From NCBI GenBank assembly GCA_937920105.1, contig CALETH010000037.1, positions 1 to 8,126 on the forward strand: a stretch of 8,126 nucleotides of DNA, written 5' to 3'. The notes under the pieces were generated by a model. The model searched no databases and had not been told where the DNA came from. It worked only from the letters and a program-made list of their open reading frames with translations. The DNA comes from an uncultured Bacteroidota bacterium (lineage in GTDB: Bacteria > Bacteroidota > Ignavibacteria > UBA10030 > UBA8401). Shown one piece after another: positions 1-6,899 of the stretch. Every line of letters begins with the position of its first letter. Within the stretch, counting starts at the first letter, position 1. The position numbers and the translations under genes were made by a program.

Positions 1-900
1 GGTGGAGGAACAGATTTATTACCGATTATTTCTTCAGATTTAAAAAAACTACTGTATATTCAATCAAATCATATTTCTAATTTTTGGGTTTCTAATGTTA
101 ATGGTACTAATCATCACCAAATTACATTCAATAATGATTTTGTTATTCCAGAACTTTCAGTTTCATCATTTTCTCCTGATGGAAAACAAATAGTTTTTCC
201 ATTACAAAAAGTGGAAAATGATACAACGATAACTTCTGAACTGTACACTATTAATAGAGATGGTACAAATCTTAAACAATTAACAAATCAAAAAGGATTT
301 ATTTTAATTCCTCGATGGTCATTTGATGGAAAAAGAATTGTCTATTTATATCGTAAATCTTCTTCTATGATATATGATTCAACACAAACATATTTTTTAA
401 ATGTTAATAATCCTGACAATGTGAAAAAAGTAGGTAATAGAAATTACGTAGTATCTATGTGGATTGACACACAAAAATTATATTTAATCTCACCTAATTA
501 TATAAATGGATTTACGTATTTTACAGAAAATGATAAAATGCAAAACTCTGCACAAGATTCAGTTCATTTTTTTCCACTTTTTGGTGATAACAATTTTTAT
601 ATAGAGGATATTCGTTTTAAAACAAGAGGGGTATGGATACAATCATCTCTTTCAAAAAAGAAAATACTTCCATTAGAATCTTTTACAATTTTATCTCCAG
701 ATAGAAAAATATTATTATTTCAAGATAGTGATAAAAAACATACTTGGATGTTACAATATCCATACAATAAACTTATTCCATTAAAAGGAGAATTTTCATC
801 ATTATTGTTTTCTTCTATTAGTTATGATAATAAAGAATTATTATATGTGAAACATGAAACAAGAAGTCAACTGGTTTTTATAGAACAACCATTTAAATAA
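1..900 (+). CDS. TolB/PD40-type beta-propeller protein, 3' part only
   Basis: The reading frame is open from the first base, so the gene starts outside the window and 299 residues are visible. It contains repeated blades of the WD40-like/PD40 type: a block around residues 8-41 (SSDLKKLLY, then WVSNVNGTN and a QIT end), a clear SFSPDGKQIVF at about 57-67 followed by LYTINRDGTNLKQLT, RWSFDGKRIVY at about 105-115, ILSPDRKILLF near 231-241, and a last degenerate SYDNKELLYV. The pattern S-x-D-x-K-x-hydrophobic plus DGTNxxQLT is the TolB-propeller signature. Such propellers occur in TolB itself, in sensor or protein kinase C-termini and in secreted proteins. The missing N-terminus would decide which, so I give no symbol. 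The middle (about 150-225) has no recognisable repeat. The gene ends in tandem TAA TAA eight bases before pgi, so the two may be cotranscribed, although the functions do not obviously match. Confidence 0.8.
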   Translation, partial: GGGTDLLPIISSDLKKLLYIQSNHISNFWVSNVNGTNHHQITFNNDFVIPELSVSSFSPDGKQIVFPLQKVENDTTITSELYTINRDGTNLKQLTNQKGFILIPRWSFDGKRIVYLYRKSSSMIYDSTQTYFLNVNNPDNVKKVGNRNYVVSMWIDTQKLYLISPNYINGFTYFTENDKMQNSAQDSVHFFPLFGDNNFYIEDIRFKTRGVWIQSSLSKKKILPLESFTILSPDRKILLFQDSDKKHTWMLQYPYNKLIPLKGEFSSLLFSSISYDNKELLYVKHETRSQLVFIEQPFK

Positions 901-908
901 TAAAAATT

Positions 909-2609
909 ATGTCAACAATACAATTTCAATTAAGTACACTCAACACAGTTGTAGAACAAACAGCAAAAAATTTTCAAGCCAAAGATGTTATTGAACGAAT
1001 TTGGGAAAAAGATTATGAATTATGGCGTTCAGAAGAAATTCATAAAAAATCTATTCTTACCAGATTAGGTTGGTTAGAAAGTCCAAAATTTATGGAAAAG
1101 AAACTTAATGAGTTAGAAAAATTTTCATTATCAATACATAGAGGACAATTTACTCATGTTGTTGTTTTGGGAATGGGGGGAAGCAGTCTTTGTTCCGATG
1201 TATGTAGAATAGTTTTTAATTCAACAGATGAAATTCCACAATTATTAGTTTTGGATAGCACAAATCCGACTTCAATCCTTCGCATAGAAAATTCTGTTAA
1301 CCTTCGCTCAACACTATTTATTGTGGCTAGTAAATCTGGAAGCACCATAGAAACAGCAACACTGTTTTTATATTTCTATGAAAAAGTTAAAAGTATAAAA
1401 AGAAATCCGGAAAAAAACTTTGTTGCCATTACAGACCCAAATACTGAAATGGAAAAAATTGCTAAAGAAAAAGAGTTTCGCAATATCTTTCTCAATCCGA
1501 AAGATATCGGAGGGAGATATTCTGCACTTTCATATTTTGGTTTAGTACCAATGGCAGCAATTGGTATGGATGTAAAAAAGATAATGGAAAGTGCTATGCA
1601 AGAAGTGAGTGTATGTAAAAAAAACATTGTAGAAAATCCTGCCGCAATGTTAGGTATTGCAATGGGAGAGGCAGAAAAACAGGGAAGAAATAAACTGACA
1701 TTTGTTCTATCATCGAAAACTGCATCAATGTATTATTGGATTGAACAACTTGTTGCAGAAAGTACAGGCAAGGAAGGGAAAGGGATTTTACCGATAGAAT
1801 ATGAAGTTGATATCAAAGAAAAAATTAGTGAAAAGAATTTTCGTGAACGATTTTTTATTTTTCTTGTTCTTAAAAAAGATAAAAATAAATATGAAACTTT
1901 TCAGAAAAAACTTTTAGAATTAGAATGTCCATTTGTGCAAATTGAATTGGATGATGTGTATGAATTAGGTGGACAGTTTTTTTTGTGGGAATTTGCAACA
2001 GCAATTTCTGCAATGGTTTCCCAAATAAATCCTTTTGATGAGCCAAATGTAACAGAAAGTAAAGAATATACTCGAAATGTTTTGGAAGATTATAAGAAAG
2101 AGTATACTCTACCGAAACTTCCACTTCTTTTTGAAGAAAAAAGAATTTTTGTATATGGAGAAAATAATTATGAGAAAAATCTTCACACACAAATAGTTAA
2201 ACATTGCACACCCTCCGAAGAAGGAAATTATATTGCTGTATTAGCATATATAGACCAAAATCCGCGTAATGAAAAATTGCTTCTTGCATTGAGAGAAGCA
2301 CTATATAAGAAATTTTCTATTCCAGTAACAATTGGTTTTGGTCCCAGATATTTACATTCTACCGGACAACTTCACAAAGGTGGGATGCAAAAGGGAAAAA
2401 TTATTATAATTCGTACGGATGAAATTTTAGATGCAATAATTCCTGATGAACAATATTCATTTGGTGTTTTATATAATGCTCAATTACTTGGAGATTATAA
2501 GGCACTGCATAATCATTCATTGCCAGTACTGGTATTTCGTCTTTCTTCTTTAAAAGATGGAATGATTACTTTAAGGAAAGAAATTGAAAAAATAGATAAT
2601 GAAGAGTGA
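909..2609 (+). CDS. pgi: Glucose-6-phosphate isomerase (transaldolase-fusion subtype, stand-alone)
   Basis: This 566-residue protein should interconvert glucose-6-phosphate and fructose-6-phosphate in the cytoplasm, in glycolysis and gluconeogenesis. It has two SIS-type sugar-phosphate domains with the family motifs in order: GMGGSSL (88-94), DSTNP (116-120), the phosphate-binding loop SKSGST (141-146), GGRYSAL (201-207), ESTGKEGKG (284-292) carrying the likely catalytic glutamate region, NPFDEPNVTESK (374-385) and GPRYLHSTGQLHKGG (478-492). These variants, especially the last two, fit the isomerase half of bifunctional transaldolase/glucose-6-phosphate isomerase proteins better than classical E. 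coli Pgi. Here no transaldolase is attached: the upstream frame is a beta-propeller gene. The ATG at 909 is preceded by an A/T-rich leader without a Shine-Dalgarno sequence. The first motif lies about 88 residues in, so the N-terminus looks complete. The isomerase activity is inferred from motif conservation. Confidence 0.93.
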   Translation: MSTIQFQLSTLNTVVEQTAKNFQAKDVIERIWEKDYELWRSEEIHKKSILTRLGWLESPKFMEKKLNELEKFSLSIHRGQFTHVVVLGMGGSSLCSDVCRIVFNSTDEIPQLLVLDSTNPTSILRIENSVNLRSTLFIVASKSGSTIETATLFLYFYEKVKSIKRNPEKNFVAITDPNTEMEKIAKEKEFRNIFLNPKDIGGRYSALSYFGLVPMAAIGMDVKKIMESAMQEVSVCKKNIVENPAAMLGIAMGEAEKQGRNKLTFVLSSKTASMYYWIEQLVAESTGKEGKGILPIEYEVDIKEKISEKNFRERFFIFLVLKKDKNKYETFQKKLLELECPFVQIELDDVYELGGQFFLWEFATAISAMVSQINPFDEPNVTESKEYTRNVLEDYKKEYTLPKLPLLFEEKRIFVYGENNYEKNLHTQIVKHCTPSEEGNYIAVLAYIDQNPRNEKLLLALREALYKKFSIPVTIGFGPRYLHSTGQLHKGGMQKGKIIIIRTDEILDAIIPDEQYSFGVLYNAQLLGDYKALHNHSLPVLVFRLSSLKDGMITLRKEIEKIDNEE

Positions 2610-2665
2610 TAGATATCAAAAAATATAGGATTCCGAATTGTATTTCATCTCATGATAAAATAATT

Positions 2666-3202
2666 TCACATAATCACTCTTTCCGGATGTGCTTCAATAA
2701 ATGATTTCCAATCTTTAAAACCTTTTCGTGGAGTAGAAATTTTTTGTGCGTGACACACTGCAATTGCTAACGCATCCGTTGCATCTAAAAATTTTGGTTT
2801 TTTATTGAGTTTCAAGAAATTCATCATCATATATTGTACTTGTTCTTTTGATGCCGCTCCATTTCCCACCACAGATTTTTTTATTTCTCTTGGAGAATAT
2901 TCTGTAACAGGAATTTCATAATTTGTTGCTGCAAGAATAGAAACCCCACGTGCCTGCCCTAATTTTAATGCGGATTGTGCATTGTTACTATAAAATGCAG
3001 TTTCAATCGCAAACTCATCGGGATGAAATTGTGTGATAATATTTTCTAATGAGGTATAAATATTTTTTAAACGCAATGGCATTGTTGTTTCGGAAGTATT
3101 TTTTATAATTCCTACAGAAAGAAAATCAATAGAATTATTTTTTCGTTCAACAAGTCCGTAACCAGTAATTAATGTTCCAGGGTCAACACCGAGAATAATC
3201 AT
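2666..3202 (-). CDS. ruvC: Holliday junction resolvase RuvC
   Basis: RuvC is a dimeric, Mg-dependent endonuclease that cuts Holliday junctions symmetrically after RuvAB branch migration. The 178-residue length is normal. The N-terminus IILGVDPGTLITGYG is the family's first strand and loop, with catalytic D7. The second acidic residue is E67 in AIETAF, followed by the family segment NNAQSALKLGQARG (73-86). The last two acidic residues are D140 and D143 in FLDATDALAIAVCH, so the tetrad D-E-D-D is complete. YSPREIKKSVVGNGAASKEQV (102-122) is also typical. The gene lies 80 bases downstream of recJ on the same strand, and the gap is filled by an AT-rich repeat. Cotranscription with recJ is plausible but not shown. 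No ruvA or ruvB is visible nearby. The gene converges with pgi, with 56 bases between their stop codons. Confidence 0.96.
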   Translation of the reverse strand: MIILGVDPGTLITGYGLVERKNNSIDFLSVGIIKNTSETTMPLRLKNIYTSLENIITQFHPDEFAIETAFYSNNAQSALKLGQARGVSILAATNYEIPVTEYSPREIKKSVVGNGAASKEQVQYMMMNFLKLNKKPKFLDATDALAIAVCHAQKISTPRKGFKDWKSFIEAHPERVIM

Positions 3203-3210
3203 ATTTTTTT

Positions 3211-3292
3211 ATGGGACACAGATTTTTATGATAGAACTGATTATCGCTGATAAATCTTATAAAATCATATAAATCTTGTAAATCATGGTTCT
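3211..3292. repeat. AT-rich intergenic repeat with 9-10-base AAATC phasing
   Basis: The ruvC-recJ gap contains the word AAATC at 3252, 3262, 3271 and 3280, that is, at spacings of 10, 9 and 9 bases. It is preceded by a segment reading ACTGATTATCGCTGAT at 3236-3251 and GGGACACAGATTTTTATGAT at 3213-3232. The last unit runs into the end of recJ, so its stop codon (3283-3285) sits inside the repeat. The regular phasing is seen directly. From memory, similar phrases occur as dispersed intergenic repeats in AT-rich environmental Bacteroidota-type genomes, but I could not check this. No protein or structured RNA is evident. Confidence 0.55.
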
Positions 3293-4983
3293 ATTTTTAT
3301 ATCTTTCAATCGCAATTGTGGAGTTTGGATTCCATTAAAATCATTTTCATCAACAGAAAAAGCGATGGAGATATTTTTTTTGGTAATGTGAGGGAAAAAG
3401 TGTTTCATAGAAAAACCAATACAATCAAACGTAACATTATTTTTTCTTACTTTCATTTGTAAATGGTCTTTACCCACAATGCGAGGTTGTCCAACCACTT
3501 CAATATTTCGTGCAACAAATGTGGGCCGCATATTGTGTGGACCAAAAGGTGCAAATTGTTTTAATATCCGATATGTTTTTGGGGTAAGTTCTGCTAAATC
3601 AATTTCTGCATCAATCAAAATTTGTGGTGTGCGAAGTTCATCCGTGAGTTGCTCTTTTATAATAGAGGAAAATGTTTCTCTAAATTCTTCTAATCTTTCT
3701 GGAGAAAGTGTTAATCCTGCTGCATATTTATGCCCGCCAAATTGCAATAAAGTGTTTTCGCATTGTTTCAACGCATTGTAAATATTAAATCCACTAATAC
3801 TTCGTGCAGAACCTTTTATTTTTCCATCAACGGTTGTCATCATAATCGTAGGAAGGTAATGATGTTCTACGAGACGTGAAGCAGCAATTCCGATAACTCC
3901 TGGATGCCATTCTTCATGATGAAGAAGAAGTGCATCTTGATATTTGTTTTTTTCTTGTTCTATTATTTCTTGTGCGTGAAGAAAAACATTTTCATCAATT
4001 TTTCTTCGTTCAGTATTTTCTTTTTCTAATACAGCAGCCAAAAATTTTGCTTCATCATTATTTTCACTTATAAGAAGTTCTACTGCACGCTTTGCATCTC
4101 CTAATCTTCCAACAGCGTTAATGCGTGGTGCAATTCCAAACACTATTTGGTTGGTGGAAATATTTTTGGATTGCAAACCAGCACTTTGTAATAATGCTTT
4201 AATGCCAATTCGTGTTTGGGTATTGATGAGCTCCAAGCCCAATTTTACTAAAATTCTGTTTTCATCGACAAGCGGCACAATATCTGCTGCACTGGCGATT
4301 GCAACAAAATCCAGATAGGAATAAGCGAGGGTTTCATTTCCAAGTTGAGAGGAAAGTGCTTGAATAAGTTTGAATCCAACTCCACATCCGCAAAGATATT
4401 TGAATGGATATGGGCAATCTTTTTGCAATGGATTGAGTACTGCAATTGCATTGGGAATTTTTTCTCCAGGTTCGTGATGGTCACATATGACAACATTAAT
4501 GTTGAAAGAATTCGCGTACTCAATTTGTTCTACTGCAGTAATCCCACAATCCACAGAAACAAGAAGAGAAAATCCGTTTTGATGTGCGTACTCAATTCCA
4601 GTTTTTGTAATTCCATATCCTTCAGTAATTCTATCAGGAATATAATAGTGGACATTGCATCCCAATTCTTTTTTGAAGAAGAGATATAAGAGACTTGTTC
4701 CGTTGGTTCCATCAACATCATAATCTCCGTAGACGAGAATTTTTTCATTATTTTTTTTTGCAGAAAGAATTCGCTCTACGGCTTTTTCCATTCCTTTCAG
4801 CAGAAATGGATTGTGAAGTTGTTCTGTTGATGCACGAAAATAGGTACGGGCTTTTTCAAAGGTATCAATATTGCGGTAAACTAATACTTTGGCAAGTGTA
4901 GTGGTAATAGAGAGTTCTTGTGAAAGTTTTTCTACAAGTTCTTGGGAGGGTAGTTCGATAAATTTCCAACGGTATGGTTTCAA
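3283..4983 (-). CDS. recJ: Single-stranded-DNA-specific exonuclease RecJ
   Basis: RecJ degrades single-stranded DNA 5' to 3' in recombination, mismatch repair and base excision repair. The 566 residues match the family length and architecture. The DHH domain has YGDYDVDG (85-92), VDCG (144-147), the eponymous DHH (168-170), SAADIVPL (231-238) and RINAVGRLGDA (287-297). The DHHA1 domain follows with WHPGVIGIAASRL (359-371), GSARS (391-395) and QFGGHKYAAGLTL (414-426). The C-terminal part, about 455-566, fits the OB-fold. The start codon is TTG (4981-4983): an in-frame TAA lies four codons upstream, there is no ATG between, and the first in-frame ATG is codon 65, which would remove conserved N-terminal sequence. 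No clear Shine-Dalgarno is visible. rnpB lies upstream on the same strand and ruvC 80 bases downstream. The metal ligands all appear intact, so I expect an active enzyme. Confidence 0.95.
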   Translation of the reverse strand: MKPYRWKFIELPSQELVEKLSQELSITTTLAKVLVYRNIDTFEKARTYFRASTEQLHNPFLLKGMEKAVERILSAKKNNEKILVYGDYDVDGTNGTSLLYLFFKKELGCNVHYYIPDRITEGYGITKTGIEYAHQNGFSLLVSVDCGITAVEQIEYANSFNINVVICDHHEPGEKIPNAIAVLNPLQKDCPYPFKYLCGCGVGFKLIQALSSQLGNETLAYSYLDFVAIASAADIVPLVDENRILVKLGLELINTQTRIGIKALLQSAGLQSKNISTNQIVFGIAPRINAVGRLGDAKRAVELLISENNDEAKFLAAVLEKENTERRKIDENVFLHAQEIIEQEKNKYQDALLLHHEEWHPGVIGIAASRLVEHHYLPTIMMTTVDGKIKGSARSISGFNIYNALKQCENTLLQFGGHKYAAGLTLSPERLEEFRETFSSIIKEQLTDELRTPQILIDAEIDLAELTPKTYRILKQFAPFGPHNMRPTFVARNIEVVGQPRIVGKDHLQMKVRKNNVTFDCIGFSMKHFFPHITKKNISIAFSVDENDFNGIQTPQLRLKDIKIEP

Positions 4984-4992
4984 TGTCTTGTT

Positions 4993-5071
4993 TTAAACTA
5001 TGATGAAAATGATTGGTATGAGTACTATGATATCTTAAACTATGATTAAATGATAGGTATGAATATTATGA
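4993..5071. repeat. Imperfect tandem direct repeat, two units about 42 bases apart
   Basis: Unit A (4993-5030) and unit B (5035-5071) both begin TTAAACTATGAT and share AAATGAT, GGTATGA and a TATGA end. By eye they match at 33 of 38 aligned positions with one gap. Inside each unit TATGA/ATGAT words recur roughly every 9-10 bases. Read on the minus strand, the units end in ATCATAGTTTAA, which resembles the AATCATGGTT found at the other end of recJ (3281-3290) on the plus strand. The two flanks of recJ may therefore carry related repeats in opposite orientation. That relationship is an inference from a short match. Confidence 0.6.
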
Positions 5072-5095
5072 AAACCGAAGATATTATAAATTTAT

Positions 5096-5119
5096 TTTTT
5101 TGGACTAAAGTCCAAAAAA
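5096..5119. repeat. Compact palindrome GGACT-AA-AGTCC with T/A flanks
   Basis: An 11-bp inverted repeat has arms 5096-5106 and 5109-5119 around AA. The core GGACTAAAGTCC is flanked by six T on one side and six A on the other. On either strand it reads as a stem with a U-run after it, so it could act as a bidirectional terminator between rnpB and recJ. It also looks like a REP-type mobile palindrome, especially with a second one 17 bases on. Which role applies cannot be decided from one copy. Confidence 0.65.
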
Positions 5120-5136
5120 CTCGTTTTGTTTCTTTT

Positions 5137-5156
5137 CCCCGACATGAATGTCGGGG
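5137..5156. repeat. Compact GC-rich palindrome CCCCGACAT-GA-ATGTCGGGG
   Basis: A perfect 9-bp inverted repeat (5137-5145 and 5148-5156) surrounds the dinucleotide GA and is followed by CTAT. It is strikingly GC-rich for this AT-rich interval. The shape, a short high-stability hairpin beside a second palindrome, is that of REP-like elements spread by IS200/IS605-related single-strand transposases. From memory, palindromes of this form are common in environmental genomes. No transposase gene is in the window. Confidence 0.65.
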
Positions 5157-5300
5157 CTATTGAGATATACAAAAATATTTTATCTTTAATTTGTATTTTT
5201 ACTTTTTGATATTTGATATTTTATTTCTTTTCTAAACAATTTCATCCTTCATAATTCTTATTTCATACTTTTTATAATTCATAGTGAAGTAATAAAAACA

Positions 5301-5725
5301 AAAGGTACATTGATAAGCCGAATTCTGTCTTTTTCGTAGAAACGAAAGAGGCAATCATTTCTCTGGTTCCGCAATTACTTGCGGAATCAAGCGACCTACC
5401 CATTTCGTCCTTTATTCAAGATTGAGAGTGCATCTCTTTTTTATCGTTTAGATAAAAATCTAAAAGATAAAAACGAAACTTATTTGGTCTTGCTCACAAG
5501 TGGGGTTTATCATGCGTAGCACATCACTGCACTACCGGTAGTCTCTTACACCACCATTTCACCCTTACTCCGCAAAAGCGGGGCGGTATATTTTCTGTGA
5601 TACTTTCCGTAAGATTTCTCTTCCTGGAACTTATCCAGCACTGTTGCACTATTGAGTTCGGACTTTCCTTCCCGATAAGTCCCGCTTTGGCGGGATAAAT
5701 CGGGACGATTGCCTAATGTACCTTT
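5301..5725 (-). ncRNA. rnpB: RNase P RNA, bacterial type A
   Basis: This is the catalytic RNA that trims the 5' leader of tRNA precursors, working with the RnpA protein. P1 pairs 5301-5311 with 5715-5725 over 11 bp and fixes both ends at about 425 nt. The 5' core GGAAAGTCCGAACTC lies at 5654-5668 and the 3' core ACAGAATTCGGCTTA at 5314-5328. Their P4 segments TTCGG (5657-5661) and CCGAA (5318-5322) are complementary, whereas E. coli has CCGGG with CCCGG, a compensated change. P3 is a nested stem (5670-5705). The phrases GTAAGGGTGAAA, GAGCAAGACCAAATA and GGGTAGGTCGCTTGA (with the GGU that binds the tRNA CCA end) match the family core. P18 is 5367-5386 with a GUAA tetraloop, and a P19-like hairpin is 5332-5347. 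An AT-rich arm at 5409-5472 makes this region larger than in E. coli. The exact 3' end depends on processing. Confidence 0.96.
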
Positions 5726-5730
5726 GTTAC

Positions 5731-5736
5731 AAGATA
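5731..5736 (-). promoter_or_regulatory. rnpB: Possible -10/-7 promoter element for rnpB
   Basis: Immediately upstream of the predicted RNA 5' end the minus strand reads TATCTTG then TAACAAAGG. TATCTT is five bases from the P1 5' end, which suits a -10 hexamer or the TAnnTTTG-like -7 element of Bacteroidota. The matching upstream element is weak: only TTTTCC is found at about 17-bp spacing. The call rests on position as much as on sequence. Confidence 0.35.
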
Positions 5737-5775
5737 AGAAAATTTATTTGGTGGGAAAAGAGAATTGCCGATGTA

Positions 5776-6459
5776 CTACATTTTATTTTCACTTCTTACA
5801 ATTTCCAATAACTCACTAATGTCATTCAATTCATAATCTGCGTGAGATTCTACTGTTCCGAAAGTATCTCCATAACGAGCAAAAGCAGTTTTCATTCCAA
5901 CTTGTGCTGCACCAACCATATCACGTTCAGCCCAATCTCCAATCATTAATGCTTCTTCGCCACGGACGTTTACCAATTCTAAAATTTTTTGAAATGGTTT
6001 TGGATGTGGTTTTCGTTCACCTGTATCATCAAATGTAACAATATGGTCAAAGATGTGGTGAAAATTTAAATATGTTAATCGCAGCCATGCTTCGCGTGCA
6101 GGAGCATCCGTAACTACGCCGAGTTTCATTCCTAATTTTACAAGTTCCATCAAGGTCATATACACATGGGGATAGGGAACAAGTGCGGCTTCTCGTGCTC
6201 TTCGGTACGCAATAACTCCGGCAGAAAGAATTTTGTAATTCACTTTTTTAAATTCATCATATAATAATTGGTCAAACACATTTTGAAATTCAATACCACG
6301 TTCTTTGTAAATTGCATCTATTCGTGATTGGATTTCTGAATGAGAAAGTTTTAATCCGGCATCAATCATTGCGTGAATTGCTGCACTGATTGCTTGGCGT
6401 TTCATTGCCATAAAATCTACCAGTGTATTATCAAGGTCAAAAATTATTGCTTTAATCAT
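5776..6459 (-). CDS. HAD superfamily hydrolase (subfamily IA-like phosphatase)
   Basis: A 227-residue cytoplasmic haloacid-dehalogenase-type hydrolase with all four catalytic motifs. Motif I is FDLDNTL, with nucleophile D8 and acid/base D10. Motif II is VVTDA with T117. Motif III is ERKPHPKPF with K150. Motif IV is MIGDWAERDMVGA with D175 and D180. Residues about 17-95 form a mainly helical insert after motif I, as in C1-cap subfamily I members such as phosphoglycolate phosphatase or YjjG-like nucleotidases. The substrate cannot be read from the sequence. The ATG overlaps the aroQ stop codon as ATGA (6456-6459), so translation is probably coupled. That links the gene to aroQ in expression, but does not prove a shikimate-pathway role. 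rnpB follows downstream on the same strand. Confidence 0.92.
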   Translation of the reverse strand: MIKAIIFDLDNTLVDFMAMKRQAISAAIHAMIDAGLKLSHSEIQSRIDAIYKERGIEFQNVFDQLLYDEFKKVNYKILSAGVIAYRRAREAALVPYPHVYMTLMELVKLGMKLGVVTDAPAREAWLRLTYLNFHHIFDHIVTFDDTGERKPHPKPFQKILELVNVRGEEALMIGDWAERDMVGAAQVGMKTAFARYGDTFGTVESHADYELNDISELLEIVRSENKM

Positions 6460-6899
6460 ACAGTTTCCTTTGTGTTAGAGTGATGAAGTAATGTTTCTAC
6501 TGCAATGTTGTATCCTTGTGTACCAAAACCGGAAATTTGTGTTATGCAGACTTCGGAAATGACAGAGTATTTTCGAAATTCTTCTCGTAAAAGAATATTT
6601 GAGATGTGTACTTCTATGACTGGAATTGAAAGTGCTGTAATGGTATCTCGAATTGCGTAGGAATAATGTGAATATGCGGCGGGGTTGATAATTATTCCAT
6701 CAAAATTTTTTCCAATCGTTTTTTGCAATTCGTCAATAATTGCTCCTTCGTGATTGGATTGAAAAAAATAAAAATGGACTTGTGGAAAAAAATTAATTAA
6801 TTCGTTTTCAATTTCTGCAAGAGTTTGTGTTCCGTAAATGTGTGGTTCACGTGTTCCGAGAAGGTTAAGATTTGGTCCGTTGATAACAAGAATATTCAT
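6456..6899 (-). CDS. aroQ: Type II 3-dehydroquinate dehydratase
   Basis: AroQ converts 3-dehydroquinate to 3-dehydroshikimate, step three of the shikimate pathway to aromatic amino acids, usually as a dodecamer. The 147-residue length is normal. Motifs appear in order: INGPNLNLLGTREPHIYG (6-23) with catalytic R17 and Y22, QSNHEGAIID (47-56), NPAAYSHYSYAIRD (72-85) with N72 and H78, EVHISN (96-101) with H98, and the lid segment REEFRKYSVIS (105-115) with R109. All residues expected from the Mycobacterium tuberculosis and Streptomyces enzymes are present. The segment ISNILLREEF has LL where many homologues have a His/Ala-containing stretch, a mild variation. Both ends overlap neighbours by ATGA: the start with the stop of the upstream small gene (6896-6899), the end with the HAD start. 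It is therefore the middle gene of a tightly coupled three-gene operon. Confidence 0.96.
   Translation of the reverse strand: MNILVINGPNLNLLGTREPHIYGTQTLAEIENELINFFPQVHFYFFQSNHEGAIIDELQKTIGKNFDGIIINPAAYSHYSYAIRDTITALSIPVIEVHISNILLREEFRKYSVISEVCITQISGFGTQGYNIAVETLLHHSNTKETV

Larger units (their letters stand above)
4984..5300. other. Gene-free interval between recJ and rnpB, repeat-laden
   Basis: No convincing reading frame crosses these 317 bases. From the recJ side it holds an imperfect direct repeat (4993-5071), then two compact palindromes (5096-5119 and 5137-5156), then about 140 bases of very AT-rich sequence (5160-5300) in which I see no gene or strong structure. It must include the 5' leader and promoter of recJ if recJ is transcribed independently of rnpB, but I could not single out a promoter. 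The end of the rnpB transcript also falls here: after the P1 helix the RNA reads into TTTTGTTTTTATT, a T-rich stretch that may help termination or processing. Confidence 0.7.

Noticed and set aside
1154..2190. Minus-strand open frames of 64-106 codons opposite pgi
   Set aside because: They lie wholly inside a well-conserved gene on the other strand, show no recognisable domains and have phenylalanine/leucine-rich translations typical of antisense shadows.
2610..2665. Possible terminator hairpin between the convergent pgi and ruvC stops
   Set aside because: The best pairing, TATTTCAT with ATGATAAAATA, needs bulges and is very AT-rich. It is too weak to call.
3479..4901. Plus-strand and alternate-frame open frames across recJ
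   Set aside because: recJ is continuous with all DHH and DHHA1 motifs intact, and these frames are cysteine/serine-rich shadows without motifs.
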